From Dryococelus australis (taxonomy: Eukaryota > Arthropoda > Insecta > Phasmatodea > Phasmatidae): a stretch of DNA of 64,000 nt. This document shows, piece by piece, positions 37,885-52,240 of the stretch (position 1 is its first letter; each line of letters begins with the position of its first letter). The DNA lies in NCBI GenBank assembly GCA_029891345.1, contig CM056993.1, positions 272,212,900 through 272,276,899 on the forward strand, in the 5' to 3' direction. Under the pieces are notes generated by a model. The model was not told the origin of the DNA. It did not search any database and saw only the letters and a program-made list of their open reading frames with translations. The position numbers and the translations under genes are program-made.

Positions 37885-39072
37885 CAGTAAAAACTCTCCA
37901 TAAATAAACTGAAGAGACAAAATTACAACAGGTTTGTTATAAAGGAGTTCTTTGTAAAAAAAAATTGAAATTTTATTGGAATAATAATGACTTTGAATAA
38001 AACGTTTAGTTGCTGGCAACTACAGCCTTAAAAACAAATGAAAAATTACTACCATACTAATACCAAAAATGTAAACATCTACCACAACACACAAAAAATA
38101 AACATTTTCCAACACAATCACACAGATCATACCAATGGAAAAGTTCAGGCACTACCACTCGATTACTCAACTAGACACAGCTTACACCACATTTTACGTG
38201 AGGTCTGTGTTTCTTCCTACCTGTGCCAAGCAAAACTGGGTTGTTCCAATTTATTTTTATTTCAAATAATTGTGGAAATGGTTGAGGTGGCAAATCCATA
38301 TCTCTTGGCAACATCCGTTTTTTTCTCACCTCCATCTACAGGATTTAAAATTTCTAATTTCGTTGTCACCGAAATTGCTTTGCAATTTTTATTTATCTAT
38401 TTTTGATTTAAATAATATTATATTCGTACACTTTAAAACATACAAAATAACTGACCCAGACACAAAATAAGTTAAGCAAACACAGTTGCTGTGACCACAG
38501 AATAAATATGTGCAACCACGTACCTGTGCTGCATAAACTTCTTCTATGATCATGTACTGAATTTACATACACAAACAATTAGGTTATGTTCTCTTGCAAC
38601 AGCACGTAAACAAAGCAAGGCATACAGTCATTGCCAACATCGAAAATTGAAACAGGCAATCCAAAGTTGTAGACATTCATAAATGTTAAATAGTGATCAA
38701 CAAAAAGATTGCATTATTTGCCACAGCTATTTTGTTTTACAGAATGCCAAGTGCATCATCTTCATGCTGTGCATATCTACAACATTGATTACACAACTAT
38801 GTTTATGTGATTCACCCACAGAAAATGAACGCTGTGCACAAGGCCAGAGTAAAAAAACATTTTTATGAAGAAAAACCTTATTAAATTAGTTATTTTAAAT
38901 GGCAAAGTTTATACGTTATAGGGAAGTTTGTGATCATGGACAAGGAAAAATGCTAGTGAATTAGAGTCAACCTAACATGTACAATAATACAATTTTGACA
39001 GGACTCTAAATTTTTTGTTTGTTATAAGGAGTTTCTTGTTATGGCAGTGTTTGTAAGGTTCGAGTTTTACTG
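37885..39072 (-). mobile_element. pogo/Tigger-type DNA transposon remnant with both ends, inside an ANKRD11/12 intron
   Basis: Left end cagtaaaaactctccataaa; right end read on the minus strand cagtaaaactcgaacctta; both abut TA, the pogo target. Near each end is a similar gtttgttataa-aggagtt motif. A minus-strand fragment codes for a CENP-B-type helix-turn-helix (38369-38262). At 1188 bp it is about half the length of a full Tigger, and the DDE catalytic domain is not recognisable. Confidence 0.7.
38262..38369 (-). pseudogene. Tigger transposase N-terminal helix-turn-helix fragment
   Basis: One frame reads VTTKLEILNPVDGGEKKTDV then AKRYGFATSTISTII before a stop. This is the CENP-B N-terminal helix-turn-helix found in Tigger/Jerky transposases: KLEIL...G.K..DVA..YG...STIS.I. 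The rest of the protein is frame-shifted or lost. Confidence 0.75.
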
Positions 39073-39688
39073 TATAGTGAACCCACTGGAGCGTAACAAC
39101 CTTCCTGACTAGTTCCGAGCTTCTCAGGCAGCGAGAGCAGGCCGCAGTACTCCGCAGACTCACTATTCCAGCTGAACCAACCTACGAAACCGAAACATTT
39201 AAGCCTCCTACTAAAATCACGGAGGGACTTCACCCAGTAGTTCAGGCCTACCTCAGTGGTCAAGACACCTGTGGTTTTGGGGAACCCCACGCAAACTGCT
39301 TACAATGTCGAAAGTAACTGAATGAGTGATCCTGTCAAAATGAAAAGTACTGCTTCCAGAGCCTGACTTTTGTCCTGTGCAGACAACCAACCCATCCACT
39401 GCTGTACACTGGCAGAACTCCTATCCCATGCCGGGATTAAGAACAATTACTGCTCAAGTGTTTCTAGCCTAACACCAACCATAAATCAATTTCACCCTGT
39501 GACGAGACAAGTGTCGCAGTCTGACGCGTCAACAAAATTTTGAGATGATATTTTCTTTATTTAAATTAGTTTAGGTGAATTTTTTAATGTATTATTTAGA
39601 ATAATACTAAATATTAAGGATTATATGGTTAGAAGTTGTATTTCATTGATGTACACATCAGAAACCACATCACAGTAAGGTTAAACTA

Positions 39689-39961
<273 letters not shown>

Positions 39962-40984
39962 TTAGTCAATAAACAAGATAACCATAGCATTCACTGCAAA
40001 GCCTCTTAAACTACCATTCAGCTGAACTCTTGCATTTAGCTGAATACACACACAACCTGCTGCTAATTCCTGTATTAATGTAAATAATGTGTACAGTATC
40101 CTGTTTAGTTCCAGTTCTAAATACCAAAATAATGTGGGTAATCGTAAACTAAATTTCATTATATGTACTACTTTTAAAATATAATTTCTTATTGAAAAAT
40201 GTACACTTTCGAGTAGCACTGGTGGAAAAAGCATCAATGTTATTAAAGATATTTAGTGTTTAGACAGTAATCAGACCAGCGAAAAACACGATGCACATGG
40301 CTGCACTCTGCACACTGGCAGAGTTGCCTAATGTTACAGCCCCACTGTACTTGCACCAAAAAACCATACTTTAACAAATGTTAACTACAATTACAAAAAC
40401 CTACAAAGATACACCAAAAATAGTTCAGTACAACATGGATAAACAGAGTATACTTTACAGTTGTTTTAACCACAGTGAAAACCATTTTGCTGTTGAGAAA
40501 AAGTAAAAAAAAAATTGTACAACTAAGGATTTCCAGGCATTTTCCCTGTGTTCAGTAACAGTGCAATTTCCCTGTCTTTTCCTGGTTTTCCAGTTTGTTG
40601 GGTTGACTGTTTTAAGATTGATTGAATGATGTTTATGAAAAAGTAATTATTTACAGGCCGCATCTGTTCACATATTGCAACTTTGTAAACTCTCACTTTG
40701 TGTTTGAAACAGTATTACATGTTTAGAAATTTCTGTGATTTAATATTTGCTTCAACTCTGGACTTTATTTGCTGCAACACAAGTACGTTCAAAATACTAA
40801 AAGCCCAGTACGAAAGAAAAAGAGAGCCTAATGAAATAAGTATTTTGGAAAAATATGAACAAAATTGAAGTTACAGTACTAGCAGGTGCAGTCCAGATTT
40901 CTACCATGTTTGCGACTACCTTATAGTTTGACCACCATTATAAAATGAAATGATGAAATAAGTAACAAAGAGTATGCTCAATTA

Positions 40985-41095
40985 GTCTTTTTCGTTGGAC
41001 TGGATGCTTGTTTCTTTTAATATTTATTATGGGAACAGGCATTCATCAAAATAACTTAACCCACACATTAACAAGAGATTAAATACCTTATATGT
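40985..41095 (+). repeat. dispersed repeat family, partial copy C
   Basis: The segment begins gtctttttcgttggactgg and continues with ttcttttaatatttatt and a ttaaatacct-like end. It aligns with the middle of copies A (about 9830-9940) and B (about 58625-58725). Confidence 0.55.
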
Positions 41096-41639
41096 ATACA
41101 ATTCCCAGCCACTGCAAAATATTCAAGCGTAACATGCTTACAGCTTACTTATATACTATATCATTACTAAAACTAATATTTTGATAACCTGGAAAATAAG
41201 AACAATTGTTCATAAAGATATTGTAATAAGAAGGGACGAGAAAATTTCACGATGGAGAAATTTTTACAAAATCGTGCAAAATTATGGGAAAATTGCGAAA
41301 AATACCAATTAGCACGAAAAAAAACTAAATTTCCACAAATTTTTGTAAATTATGCGTGAAAAAATTTATTTAGTATGATGTTCATATGTATTTAGTTAAA
41401 CATAATAAAAAAGGCAACAGTCACAGAAATCAACGAATATTCTAAAACTGTAGCAAAATTTGTAGATGATGTTCACAAACAAAACATTAGTGTGTATACA
41501 CAAAGTAAGCAAACGGAAATTCTGACCTAAAAACTAGAGATGGGACATTCTATACTTCAATGCTGTTACCAAAAGAATTCTTGTTTGCACAAGTGAATGA
41601 AAAAAAAAACATGTGTGTGCTTATTTCGCCATGTTAGGT

Positions 41640-43000
41640 GGTGACACGTGACGCTTACTGATCCAAACTGCAACGACTGATTCATCTGTGTGTAAATTAT
41701 TTTTGTACGTTATGGTAACGCCGATTTCGCGAGCTCCTTAGCGGCAGCCCGAGTTTGGCCAAAGTAATGCACACTGTATTACAGTCAATCTTCAGAGGAG
41801 CCCTTCACTAGGTACGACATACACCTAGGTACTATGACTGTCCATATGATGGTTATATAAACCCTTCAGGCTGGAGAACGTCTAGAAGGAATTATGTGGT
41901 GAATCACGTTGGACATAATTGTATATCTGGAGGTACACAGGACCGCAACTATACCCGGCTTCACCTTGCGTCTTTTTGCATCAATTTTTCTTTAAACTGG
42001 CCTTGTGCAGTTACACACAGGAGTAGACAAAAACACCATCTAAAAAGGGTCCTCAAACTTAATAGGTATCTACTGTGAGAGAAGTGCAAATATAAGAGAT
42101 TTATTTTTTGTTATTAAAAAAATTATTTGACAATGGTTATACACTAAGATAACATTGCTGCAACTCTTGAGTGCAGTTCGGAACTTATGTTTACACATAT
42201 CCAACAATTATATTGAGTGCCCCTTTTCCGTTTATTTACTGAACGAGTACGACTCATCAACCTCACATATTTCTACGTAAACAAAACGAAGGGTCAAACC
42301 TTGCCAACATGTTTCACGAGTGGCATTAGATTGCCAGTACCTTGAAAAGCTATTCTAAACACATGAATATAAGGTTGCGAAAGCCTTCAAGAAGCATGCG
42401 CAATCCCCCCCCCCCCCCTTCCTCAGCAGTACTGAGAACCACCAAGCTGCCACTTGTGAAGCCACGTCACACCTCTCACGCCAGCCTTCCCAAAGTGTGA
42501 TGACTCACCAGGGCAAACTATCACAAAGCACCCAACACACTGTCAAGAGCTACCACATCAGCCACGAAGCACCCAGACTATAGCAAGCTGAGCGCAGGGG
42601 TTTTACCACCGCTCCCGTAGATCAGCCAGAGGCCGTGAGCACTACATAATACCATGCACGCTTAAGGTCGGGAGTTATTTCCTTCTCCAGTAGCTTGCCT
42701 CAACACTTCATGTGCTGGGGCGCTCTACTGACTACCAGCTCTTCTAGATCTTCAGCAACTCCCACCAGTTACCACTAGCTCTATTGACGTCTACCACCAT
42801 CTACATCTTCCAGACGCTCTCCTTCAGTAAAACCTGCAGACACCATCACACCTTCCGAAGCTGTTCCTCTTGGTTCAGCAGTACTTACTGGTAGAGGCAA
42901 CTACACCCACTGCCCTTAAAAGTAGAGTCCTCCTTTTTGTTAAGTCTCTTCTAGACGTCCCTTGGTTAGAGCAGATGAGACAGAGTTATTTTCATAGCCG
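41640..43000. other. GC-richer intronic patch, unidentified
   Basis: Within the intron between 44476 and 39943 the sequence turns GC-richer, with a TATA-like tatataaaccc near 41855, a poly-C run at about 42404-42418, and C-rich sequence without long frames. It could be an LTR or another retroelement remnant, but no LTR pair, primer-binding site or coding domain was found. A segment near 42975-43045 (gagttattttcatagcc...aatctaggagcagg) resembles one at 37385-37440. Confidence 0.3.
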
Positions 43001-43113
43001 TCAAAGTCATTCGCCATCGTGTTTAATCTAGGAGCAGGTCAAGTTATTCATAATTGGATACTTTATGGCCAAGGGATAATCCACTGTGGCTGAGAGCATG
43101 GTGCAGCTAGGGA

Positions 43114-43200
43114 ATGTGAAGAGGAGAGGGGCGAGAAAATAGAGGGAGGGAGTGAGTGAGTGATAAAACAACATAATAGAAAGGGGGAGGGGGGGAAGTC
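43114..43200. repeat. purine-rich low-complexity tract
   Basis: Almost pure G/A on the plus strand in two blocks (gaagaggagaggggcgag..., and agaaagggggagggggggaag), with a short gagt repeat between. Confidence 0.8.
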
Positions 43201-44475
43201 ACCAACAACTTTTTGAAAAAAAAATTTTTAATGTGAGGGGAAAAAACTGAAAACAAGTTGATTACATGAAATTTATTAATTAAAATGTTATGGTACATAA
43301 ATGCAGCAATGTTCAAAGCTATCATTTCCATTCCCAGACAAGATAAGGCCTGTCCTTACAAGACTTATTCAATGTGACATAACTTCTTGTTAACAAAGGA
43401 ATAATGCTCTCCAATTCCCATTTATGGCTTGCTTCCACAAGGAATATAATGTTTTAACACCTTATTAACAGTTGCACAGGCCTGTGTAATATTCACGCTA
43501 CATGTTGGCATTTTACACATAATCAATATGAAAATGTGTCGCCGATCCTGGTGGGAAAGGTTGAGGAGTTATTTATGGCCGAAGTTGTGCAAATATTTTG
43601 TTTAAAATACATACATACCACACCAAATGAACACACTTCACTGCATTGTATAATCGCAACGGGATCCTCTGCTTCACTTCATCAGAATGCCGGTATGCTG
43701 AAGACGTGAAGTAAACTTGCATAAGCAGCTGCGATGACACAAACACACCACACAACATTCTTTACAAGAACTTCCGCAGTTAGAACTGGGCTAGCGAAGG
43801 TGGTCAGGCTCAAGCATGGTGCAAAGTAGACAGGCATTCTGACTCCACCTCCTCCCTGCTGCCTGCAACTCTAGTCCTTCATAGGAAGTTCTAAAGTAGA
43901 TTTCATAAACAAAAAAATCTCACCATTCTGAAAAATTCCCGTCCATTTCCCACAGCACTTCAAATCCCATACTCTACCAATTTTCCTAATCACTGGACAT
44001 TCTGCATCAGAGGTTTTAAGAAATTACATTCCCAGATCCACTACCAATACTAAAAGTAATATTTTGGCTAATATCCAGCATATTGTGGACTGCTGGATGA
44101 TGGGAGGGGGAATGGAAAATGAATAAAAAATAAAAATATATTGCACCACCATATTTTTCACTGTAGCATTGCAGTTTTCCCGGTTCCTACAAGAGTTACA
44201 CGAGTGGGCCAACAGGTTATATTGTGGTGAAAGTCAATGTGTTGTGTCATGCAATACTTTAGTAATAGTAATTTTGCCTTTAATTATTGTAAAAAAAATT
44301 TGCATAAAGACTGACTCCATAGTAGACTTGACACGCAAACTATTTGTTATCAATATTGTGGCACCATTGTAGACACATGCCAAGTATCACACGCACCACT
44401 ACTGGAGAGACACTTGCACATTAAAAAATTCTCGACAGTGTTGCACCACACTGTTCCACGTAATGAGACAGTTAC

Positions 44476-44688
44476 CTGCATCCGCAATCTGTAACGCTCC
44501 TTCTCCTGTTCTGCAAACAAGTCCTTCATTTGCTCTGGCAGTGACTGAGGTGGAGATATAACTGGGATGGGCATGCGAGAAGAAGCATTACTTGCAAGCA
44601 CATAGGTACACCGGTTCATTAAGTAGTCCTTGAAACCTTGTGGTGGCTTCGGCTGTACAGGGAAAAGACCCTTTCTCCGTCTTTCTAT
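44476..44688 (-). CDS. ANKRD11/12-like: ANKRD11/12-type protein, coding exon with the KPPQGFKDYLMN core
   Basis: The acceptor tattgcttgcag ends at 44689 and the donor gtaact begins at 44475, giving 71 codons in phase 0. It reads IERRRKGLFPVQPKPPQGFK then DYLMNRCTYVLASNASSR, followed by a Pro/Ser linker (PVISPPQSLPEQMKDLF) and EKERYRLRMQ, which runs on into HVIEKEK of the next exon. The QPK.PQGFKDYLMNRCTYVL block is diagnostic for ANKRD11/12. The exon follows a 14.6-kb intron. Confidence 0.93.
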
Positions 44689-47600
44689 CTGCAAGCAATA
44701 ATCAAGTTTCGTTTAAAATGTTACAAGTTAAAAAGGAAATTGTTTATGATCATTAAAGGCAACATTAATACTTTTACACATCCCTTTATTTTAACCAAAA
44801 TTTGCATAAATTTACTTTAGGCCCAGGTATGTTATTACATCACTGTTCTCTACTCCTCTGCCAGGGATTTGAAAGATGTACTTTGAAGTGAAAAACACTT
44901 ATACGTGTAGTGTACGAATACACAAAATAACACACAACTCTGATATGTTATCACCATTCTTAGAAGGTAATTACTGCAATTGGTAGGATCTAAAGATCTT
45001 TTTCAAACAATAGGGAAATGCATAGAACACAAAGTCTTGTAGCAAGTTAATAAAATTATCGCAATAAAAACATTAAATGTCACACCTTAAAATTTGTTGG
45101 CCATCGGTAACAAAACCAGAGGTTCAATCTCTGAAAATAATCTTTAGATAAATTAGTATCTTTACACAATGTGAAGGTTGTTTTTCAATGTAAAAAAACT
45201 GTGTATAGAACTTCCCTAGGGTCAAGGATATCAAAATACTGAAATGCAGCAGACATAACAGCACCTACGGACAGTACTAACAGTTATCAGTAGCACAGAG
45301 CTGGGGAGAACAAAGTTTGCTGCCCCACACACATGATAGGGTTGAATATAGTCGCACGTTTGTGGAGAGGATATGGAAAAATGAGTTGTACATGCATCTT
45401 TTTCCCATAAGTTAATGCATACACAACTTTTAAAGCCCTACATAATATATCATTCTGTATTTTATAAATATATAGTAAGGATGTTTTACTGTTAAGTTTT
45501 AGTAATGTGTACATATCTGAAGGTTTCTTCCATTATTGGCTGCTATCTGAACTGCAGAGGTGAGAAAAGGATTCTGTTGCTCTGTACTTGAATTCCAGCA
45601 ATTCATCTACAAACAACTAAGCTGTGTCTAAACCACATCGTCCAACCATATATGTACTAAGAATCTGACTTGTTTTTAATGATACATTGACTTAAAGAGA
45701 TTTTCAAAGTTTTCCACAATGCCTGGCAATCAAGAAAGTTGGTAACCTCTGAGATTCCAAGAAAAATAAAGCAAACACAGATATTTAAACAGTACAAATG
45801 AAATTACACAAAACAAATGAAAACTGGTAGTCAATATTTGATCTTTGCAATAACAATAACCCTTTTAGATCCCAAACCTGAATAGACAACATGTTAACAG
45901 ATATTCCTACTTCTATCAAATTCTTGCAGCCCAATGGTTTCTTCTATCACCATTGGCTTCTTTAATCCTTTGCCTGTTTAAATAAATCCACTAAAAATTT
46001 TCCAAATTTGGGCATATTTTTTTTTCTATTCTATATTTTCTCTGCCAAATGGGTGGCTTTTTTGCGAGATTGCAGTTCCTAGGATTCATATTTTGCAAGT
46101 TATAAGTTTTTAATTACTGGTCAAATGTCTCAACCGAGTATACTCTGCAACCACAAAGATGTTAATATTTCACTGATATTTTTAAAAATATACATATTTA
46201 GAATATTGCTGGGTACCAGAAATATTAGATAAATAATATTTTACAATTTTTTTTTGTTTTACTTTCTCATCCAAGTATTTTTGGGCATGATTCAATATGA
46301 ATATAATTCTTCCCTTACTGGTTCTGATTACCTTTTACATGTGAACTAGTAATATAATACCAACGATAGTCAAACTTTACCCCGGAGAATGTTTACGAAA
46401 ATTTTTTATTTTCTTGTTATTTAGTACGGTTATGGACACTGTATATTTTTTATTTTAAACATTTTGGCAATATTTATTTTAAAGGTCATAATTTGTTTTC
46501 ACATGAGTGCACTTTGGTATAACATGTTAAGAAAATATGTTTCCAAATATTTCGTTGCACAAATAGACATAATATTGGTTGAATTAGTAGACATTCAAAC
46601 TATTCAAACTGGTTCAGTCAAAGTAGAAAAACCTGAAATTTTAGTAACCATTTATCAGTATATTTTTTACTTCAGCAGAAAAAATACAGCAGAGCTTGCA
46701 TTAAAAATATTACCTACGACTAACAAGCCTACGGAATTTTTAACATAATCTACATTTCCAACTTTTTTATTTGTAATAATTTTTAATAAATTACTCTCTT
46801 TGGCAGAAAAATCTTTGTACTCCTACAGAAAAATTTAACACTAGTAAGCTACTACAGCCATCTAGAGTGTTTTCCCATAAGCGACAAAACGCATGAAAAT
46901 GGACCAAAAAGTTACAAAGCAGAAAGAGTGATCGGCACCCCGAGTATACTTGTTTGTGTCAAGTTGACAATAGGTGTGATAAATAACTTGGGTGAAACAG
47001 TTAAGGGGTTAAAGTGTTGTTAGTCCTCATTGCAAGTTGTATGTTCTTACTAAAATCTGAAATAGTGACTGCCAATGGCTATCAACCCAGGGTAGTGACA
47101 CCTTCTAAACTCGGCACCTATGCAATTACCTGTGCTGTTATACATGTGAAACTGTAAAAATGCTTAATCAGTAAGCTTTTCATACATCTTAACATTTCAC
47201 CATTCTTTTAGGGAGGAAATAATACAGTTCCCATTTTACTAGTTTGGATAATACTTGTACTAATACACTGTGTTGAATCATGCTGAGCGATGGCTTGAAA
47301 ACACAATGATGCTTTACTAAATACAGAACCACAGACTAAAAAAAATAATTCCCTACCTGTATTTTTCTATTCTTATCTTTCAGTAACCAACCGGTGATTT
47401 CTACATGTTTTAATTATAACTGATTAATAACAATTTTGTTAAATTAACAAATGGCAACACCTGAAACAAGTATAAATTCAATTTGAAAAAGAAATGATCA
47501 CTTAAATAGTTGATATCCGTTTCTGTTGTTACTGTTTGTTAATTTAACAAAATCTGAATGAACAGTTAAACATCAAAATTGAAAAATAAGTACAGGCAGT

Positions 47601-48150
47601 TACTGCCTTCTACACATTTTCATATCTGTCCAAGTTCCACACACTTTTACATTTGTTCAACACTGCTGCAGAGGCATACGTGAGGGCAAGTAGAGGAGGA
47701 CAAGTCAAGAGGGTACCACACTGGGAATAAATGTTGACCCTTTACTTCTGATTTGTAAAGACTTTTGCAACAACTTGTAGAATTATAAATCTACAATGTA
47801 GTTGACAGTCCGAGTGTGCTAGAGAGTGGGTGATCTGAAAAAACCACAAATTCTAGGAGATGCCAATTTCTGGATGGTGGCACAATCTAAAAGGTGTTGT
47901 TATGAATGTAGCTACATTCACACAATGCACATTACACAATTGGGAACATTTATTAATCTAGTACTACTACATATGGAACACATGTTGCCTGTAAACATTG
48001 ATTGACTCAAAGTTTCAAGTAACATAATTTCCACCAAATCTGAAGTTCTCGACTTGAGATTTCTTCTAGTAGCTACACTGAACTTTTAGCATTCATTATA
48101 AAAAATTTAAAAAAAGTTAAGTAACTGTCTGGTTGAGTGAGTCAGTGGAG

Positions 48151-48393
48151 ATATTAAGGCGGCTCTAAAAAACAAAGTCTTGAAAGCCGATGAGAGTGAA
48201 GAAAGGTCGAGTATGGGGCAGCACCGGAATGAAAAGGAGAGGGAAAGTGGGAGATCCCTGAGAAAACCCGACGACCAGCGGAGTTGTCCACCACAATTCC
48301 CACATGCAAAAATTTGGAGGTGACTGTACCGGGAATCGAACCAGGTTCACCTTGGTGGTACATAATTAGTCTAACCACTACACCACTGCGGCC
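48151..48393 (-). mobile_element. tRNA-derived SINE, well preserved
   Basis: On the minus strand the head reads gccgcagtggtgtagtggtt (box A) and ggttcgattcc (box B, 48342-48332). A body follows with cgggttttctcagggatctc and ends cgccttaatatc. A head plus a ggttttct-rich body is a common arthropod tRNA-SINE design. A related copy lies at about 55795-56010. Confidence 0.85.
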
Positions 48394-48749
48394 TATGTTT
48401 AATGAAAATTTAATAGTTAAATTAATAAAATGTCCATCAATTCTGACCTTTTACTACATACAAACCACAATACATTTGAATCTATTGTTCACTACTCATA
48501 TCATTGGAAAAATATGAGATGGTGTAGCATTGAATTATGATAAAGTTACCAAACTGGTTATTCAAGAGGCATAAACTGCAAAACAGATTATAAAGAGAAG
48601 CACATTTTCAGTGTGATGTTGACGCACGATACTTACTGGCCATTTGTATTAATGACTTCGCTTTATCTAAACGCTTCTCTACAAGCAACAATGAACGTCG
48701 TTTGGAAGTTAGAATTACTACTGGGGCGCCTACAGGAATTTTCCTTGAC

Positions 48750-51110
48750 CGGGGATTACTACAGACGTGTTGGAATTCTACATTTCAACAATACCGCCGG
48801 CCAGTAAGCCATGCAATACGCTGCTTCTCCTCGCGAAGATGACAATTGATTATCAGTAATTGACGCCCGCAGCCACCACGAAAAAGAAGTACACAGGCGA
48901 ACAGAGATGTCGCATGGCAACAATGGCCGCCCATAGCTCCGCCCAAAATGTGTGCGCATAAACCTCCCCCCCTCTCCGGACAGGCCAACGTACCCTCAGC
49001 CGAATATATGCCCGTGCAAGACTGGAAATGTCAGTTGTTCATGAATTCGTCTACGAGCCGCACCAACTGGACAGATAGCTCCCCTGCACTCGTTCGCAGG
49101 AGTACTGATCAACCACCAATATATCCCTCTAGGAATCACCAACAGCAGTAATTCTGAAGCCCTCCCCATTAGGAAGTCTTCCAGAAGATAGGTTACCCTT
49201 AAGCCCCATTAGGGCATGCGTACACAGATAGACGGGCAGTCGTAATTAGCTGCCTAGTCGATTCTGTCCCCAGCCAGATTAGAACCAGGTCCCTTTCACC
49301 TGGACAGCGTAATTTACTACTTCCAGTCAATTCTGGGTGACATGAGATAGTACGGGCAACCCTGTCTTATTCCACTCTGAATAAAAATATTCTGAACCTA
49401 ACATACTCACGCATTATCCCTTGTATTCATCCAGATTATTAGATTAAACACTTATGTCCAGCAGAGTGGTGCAGGTTTTACAAACACCAGTTGTCACTAT
49501 AGTAGAACTACGAGTTCTTCCAAAACACACACGTCAAAACACACACCATTCAGCGGTCACCCATCCAGTAACGCACAGTATCGAACCATAGAGCCACAAC
49601 CACTAGTCAATACCTCTGCTTGAGATGATAAGACCTAACTTGCACCCGTCCACAGCACCGTTTGTGTTGCCGGACGGAGCGTTTGGTTGGCTCTGGGTTG
49701 GACCTGTCCACTCAAGGTGCTCACCCGTCAAAGCTATTGGAGCGCATCCGAGGGAACCCACTCTTTCACCACCGCACTGTTTGTGTTGCTGGTTCGGGAA
49801 AAGGTTATACTCGGCTTCATTCTTGTGCGCCGAGATGGCAGATCACGTTTAGATAGGGAAAGCACGTCGCCTGCTTCTATCTCCGGGACCCAAGGTACTT
49901 GCACCTGTCTTCATTCTTGTGCGCAGAGATGGCAGATCACGTTTAGATAGGGAAAGCACGTCGCCTGCTTCTATCTCCGGGACCCAAGGTACTTGCACCT
50001 GTCTTCATTCTTGTGCGCAGAGATGGCAGATCACGTTTAGATAGGGAAAGCACTTCGCCTGCTCCTATCTATGTGCCTGCTCCTATCTATCGAACCCAAG
50101 GTACTTGCACCTAATGCCCTTCCCCAATTACCCTACCCTACTACCTACCAATCTAACTTTGGTTGCACCCATTCAATTAAAGCACTTAGCCAATTAACCC
50201 CACGTGAACGAGCTGAAGCAGTCTGTCAGTCGGTGGGGGCTAACTCCCAGCCCACCGAGGACCTTCAATTGCAGCAGTTGGGAGTTCCAGTCCCAGCAGC
50301 TCCAGGGGGGCAGTCTAGGTCCGCCAGCAGCCACACTCCAGCCAGCAAACCAGCAGCACCAGTCAACTGCCCAGCACAGGAATGAGTTAGCCACCGGCCC
50401 CTAAACCCGTCGTCAGAAACATTGAAAAATCAGCGAATGATTTTGAGCCCAGTTGGTAGCAGACTAACAGGCACAGCCCACTCTGTATATAGGTTAAATC
50501 CCTGCCTAGCAGTAAAAGAGGTGAAAGTCACACGTGGAAGTGTAACCCGGCGGACACTAACAAAGTAGCCCCTTTGAGATGTAGCAAATATAGCTCTGAA
50601 CCCAAGCCAGTCACGCATCCAGAAGTAGGTGGTAAATCTTTCTTGGCATCTATCGTGGGGCCTTAACTGTAATAGTGCGAACTAGACAACCCAGGCGAGC
50701 CGGCCACACCCTCAAATACTCTACCACATCAGTCGTTACCCAGCCTAATAGGTTCCTTGGCACTAGAAACTGCAATACGAGAAGCAGTATCAGAGACCGG
50801 CCAGCACAAGCTGAGAACTGCAAAGCTAATAAAAACCCCCAAATCTAGACAAACCACAGACTTCGGGGAGTCCTTTCAAATCTCGTGGAACTCAACGACG
50901 GCCCTAGCTATGTCAGTAAGCGAAGCCTGTCTACAAGACGTCCAAGAGGCCACGATGGCCGAAGTCCGAGACATGCGTCATCATATAGCCTTATGCCCTG
51001 GCACCGAGAGATCAATTATATTACATGTGCACATTGCCAGGAGATATTTTCATACCTGCCAACGTTTCAAATCCTCAATCAGTAAAAACATTTTGAAAAT
51101 GTCAATTATA
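48750..51110. other. GC-richer intronic block, unidentified
   Basis: This stretch is richer in G, C and CpG than its flanks and contains a 94-bp tandem repeat. Plus-strand frames of 104 codons (50071-50385) and 119 codons (50757-51116) have no recognisable domain. It may be an old retroelement or a satellite-bearing insertion. I see no reverse transcriptase, integrase or LTR structure. Confidence 0.3.
49815..50113. repeat. 94-bp tandem repeat, three copies
   Basis: Copies start at 49815, 49909 and 50003 (cttcattcttgtgcgc...), with very few differences between the first two. The third carries an extra cctgctcctatctatgtg-like duplication near its end. The high identity points to recent amplification. 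Confidence 0.92.
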
Positions 51111-52144
51111 ACATAAAATGGCAGTCATTTTTCCAAAAACCTACAGTACTTTAAAAGAACATTTCTTCCACACACGCCTATTTTCTTACATGTAAATTAA
51201 ACACTAAATTACAAAATAAATATGAAGTAAAAGTGAGAAATGCCTATGGTCAAGACTTCTTTGAACCTGCATAAAATGCAGTTTTCACAATTGTAGGTTA
51301 ACTATGTGAGAATGGGTGTATGCAGACCTGAAGTTCAAAGGAAATTTCTTTGCAGAAAGTGGGAAATTACTGTCAAATTTAGACTGAAATACTCTTGCAT
51401 AATATATTTTCTTTTTAAAAACCTTGCAGCTTAGTGTATAATAAGAAGTAGTAGTATAATAATGTAAAACAGTAAACATTAAGACATTACAAGCCTTATC
51501 ACAGCAACTTTCCTTTCAATCAACTCCAGTTATGAACAGTTCATACTAACACTGTTGCTGTTGTGTTGCATGTTATTTACAATACACATAATATTTGAAA
51601 CCACCACCCTTTACACGTTCAAACAACTCTTGACAGCTGGTAATAAGAGCAATTGTGATTTTTAATGTTGAAAACAATAGCTGTGGGAATATTATAGCAA
51701 TACAAATAAATTAAAACTAATTTAGTTCTTTTATCTTTATTAAAACCTTCATCCCTCACTAACTTGGACATGCCCCTCTGGCAATTTTTAACAATACTTT
51801 TAGATACGTCGTACTCCTGCACCTTTTCATTCTTTCATTCACTCTGCCAAAGTTCACAGTAAAGAAACAGTCCCACCAACTTTCATATGTTCCTGTAAAT
51901 TAATTTACAAATATTATTTCTTCCCCCAAAAGTTATTTAAATTAACTGTGGCTGCAATTGGCATCTATACAGGAATATGATAGTGGTACTCTACATGGGA
52001 TTGATTGGTTAGAAATGTCTTTTTTTTCAGTTCCACCAATTTTCAAGCATGAAAATGTAACTAATGTCCGGTTCTCTGTTCCAAAAAAGACCATCATAGT
52101 TGATCAATAGCTTGGTCTTAATCACAGAGAATTGCAGACAGAGA

Positions 52145-52240
52145 ATTATGTTTGCAAATTAGTTTTCAGGAAACCATCTAAAACCAGCAGTATATCTATT
52201 ATGTTTGCAAATTAGTTTTCAGGAAACCATCTAAAACCAA
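52145..52240. repeat. 53-bp tandem duplication
   Basis: attatgtttgcaaattagtt... recurs at a distance of 53 bp and is nearly perfect for about 45 bp (through aaaccatctaaaacca). Confidence 0.9.

Noticed and set aside
41640..43000. solo LTR of a retrovirus-like element
   Set aside because: A TATA-like box is present, but no paired LTR, target duplication, primer-binding site or coding region could be shown.
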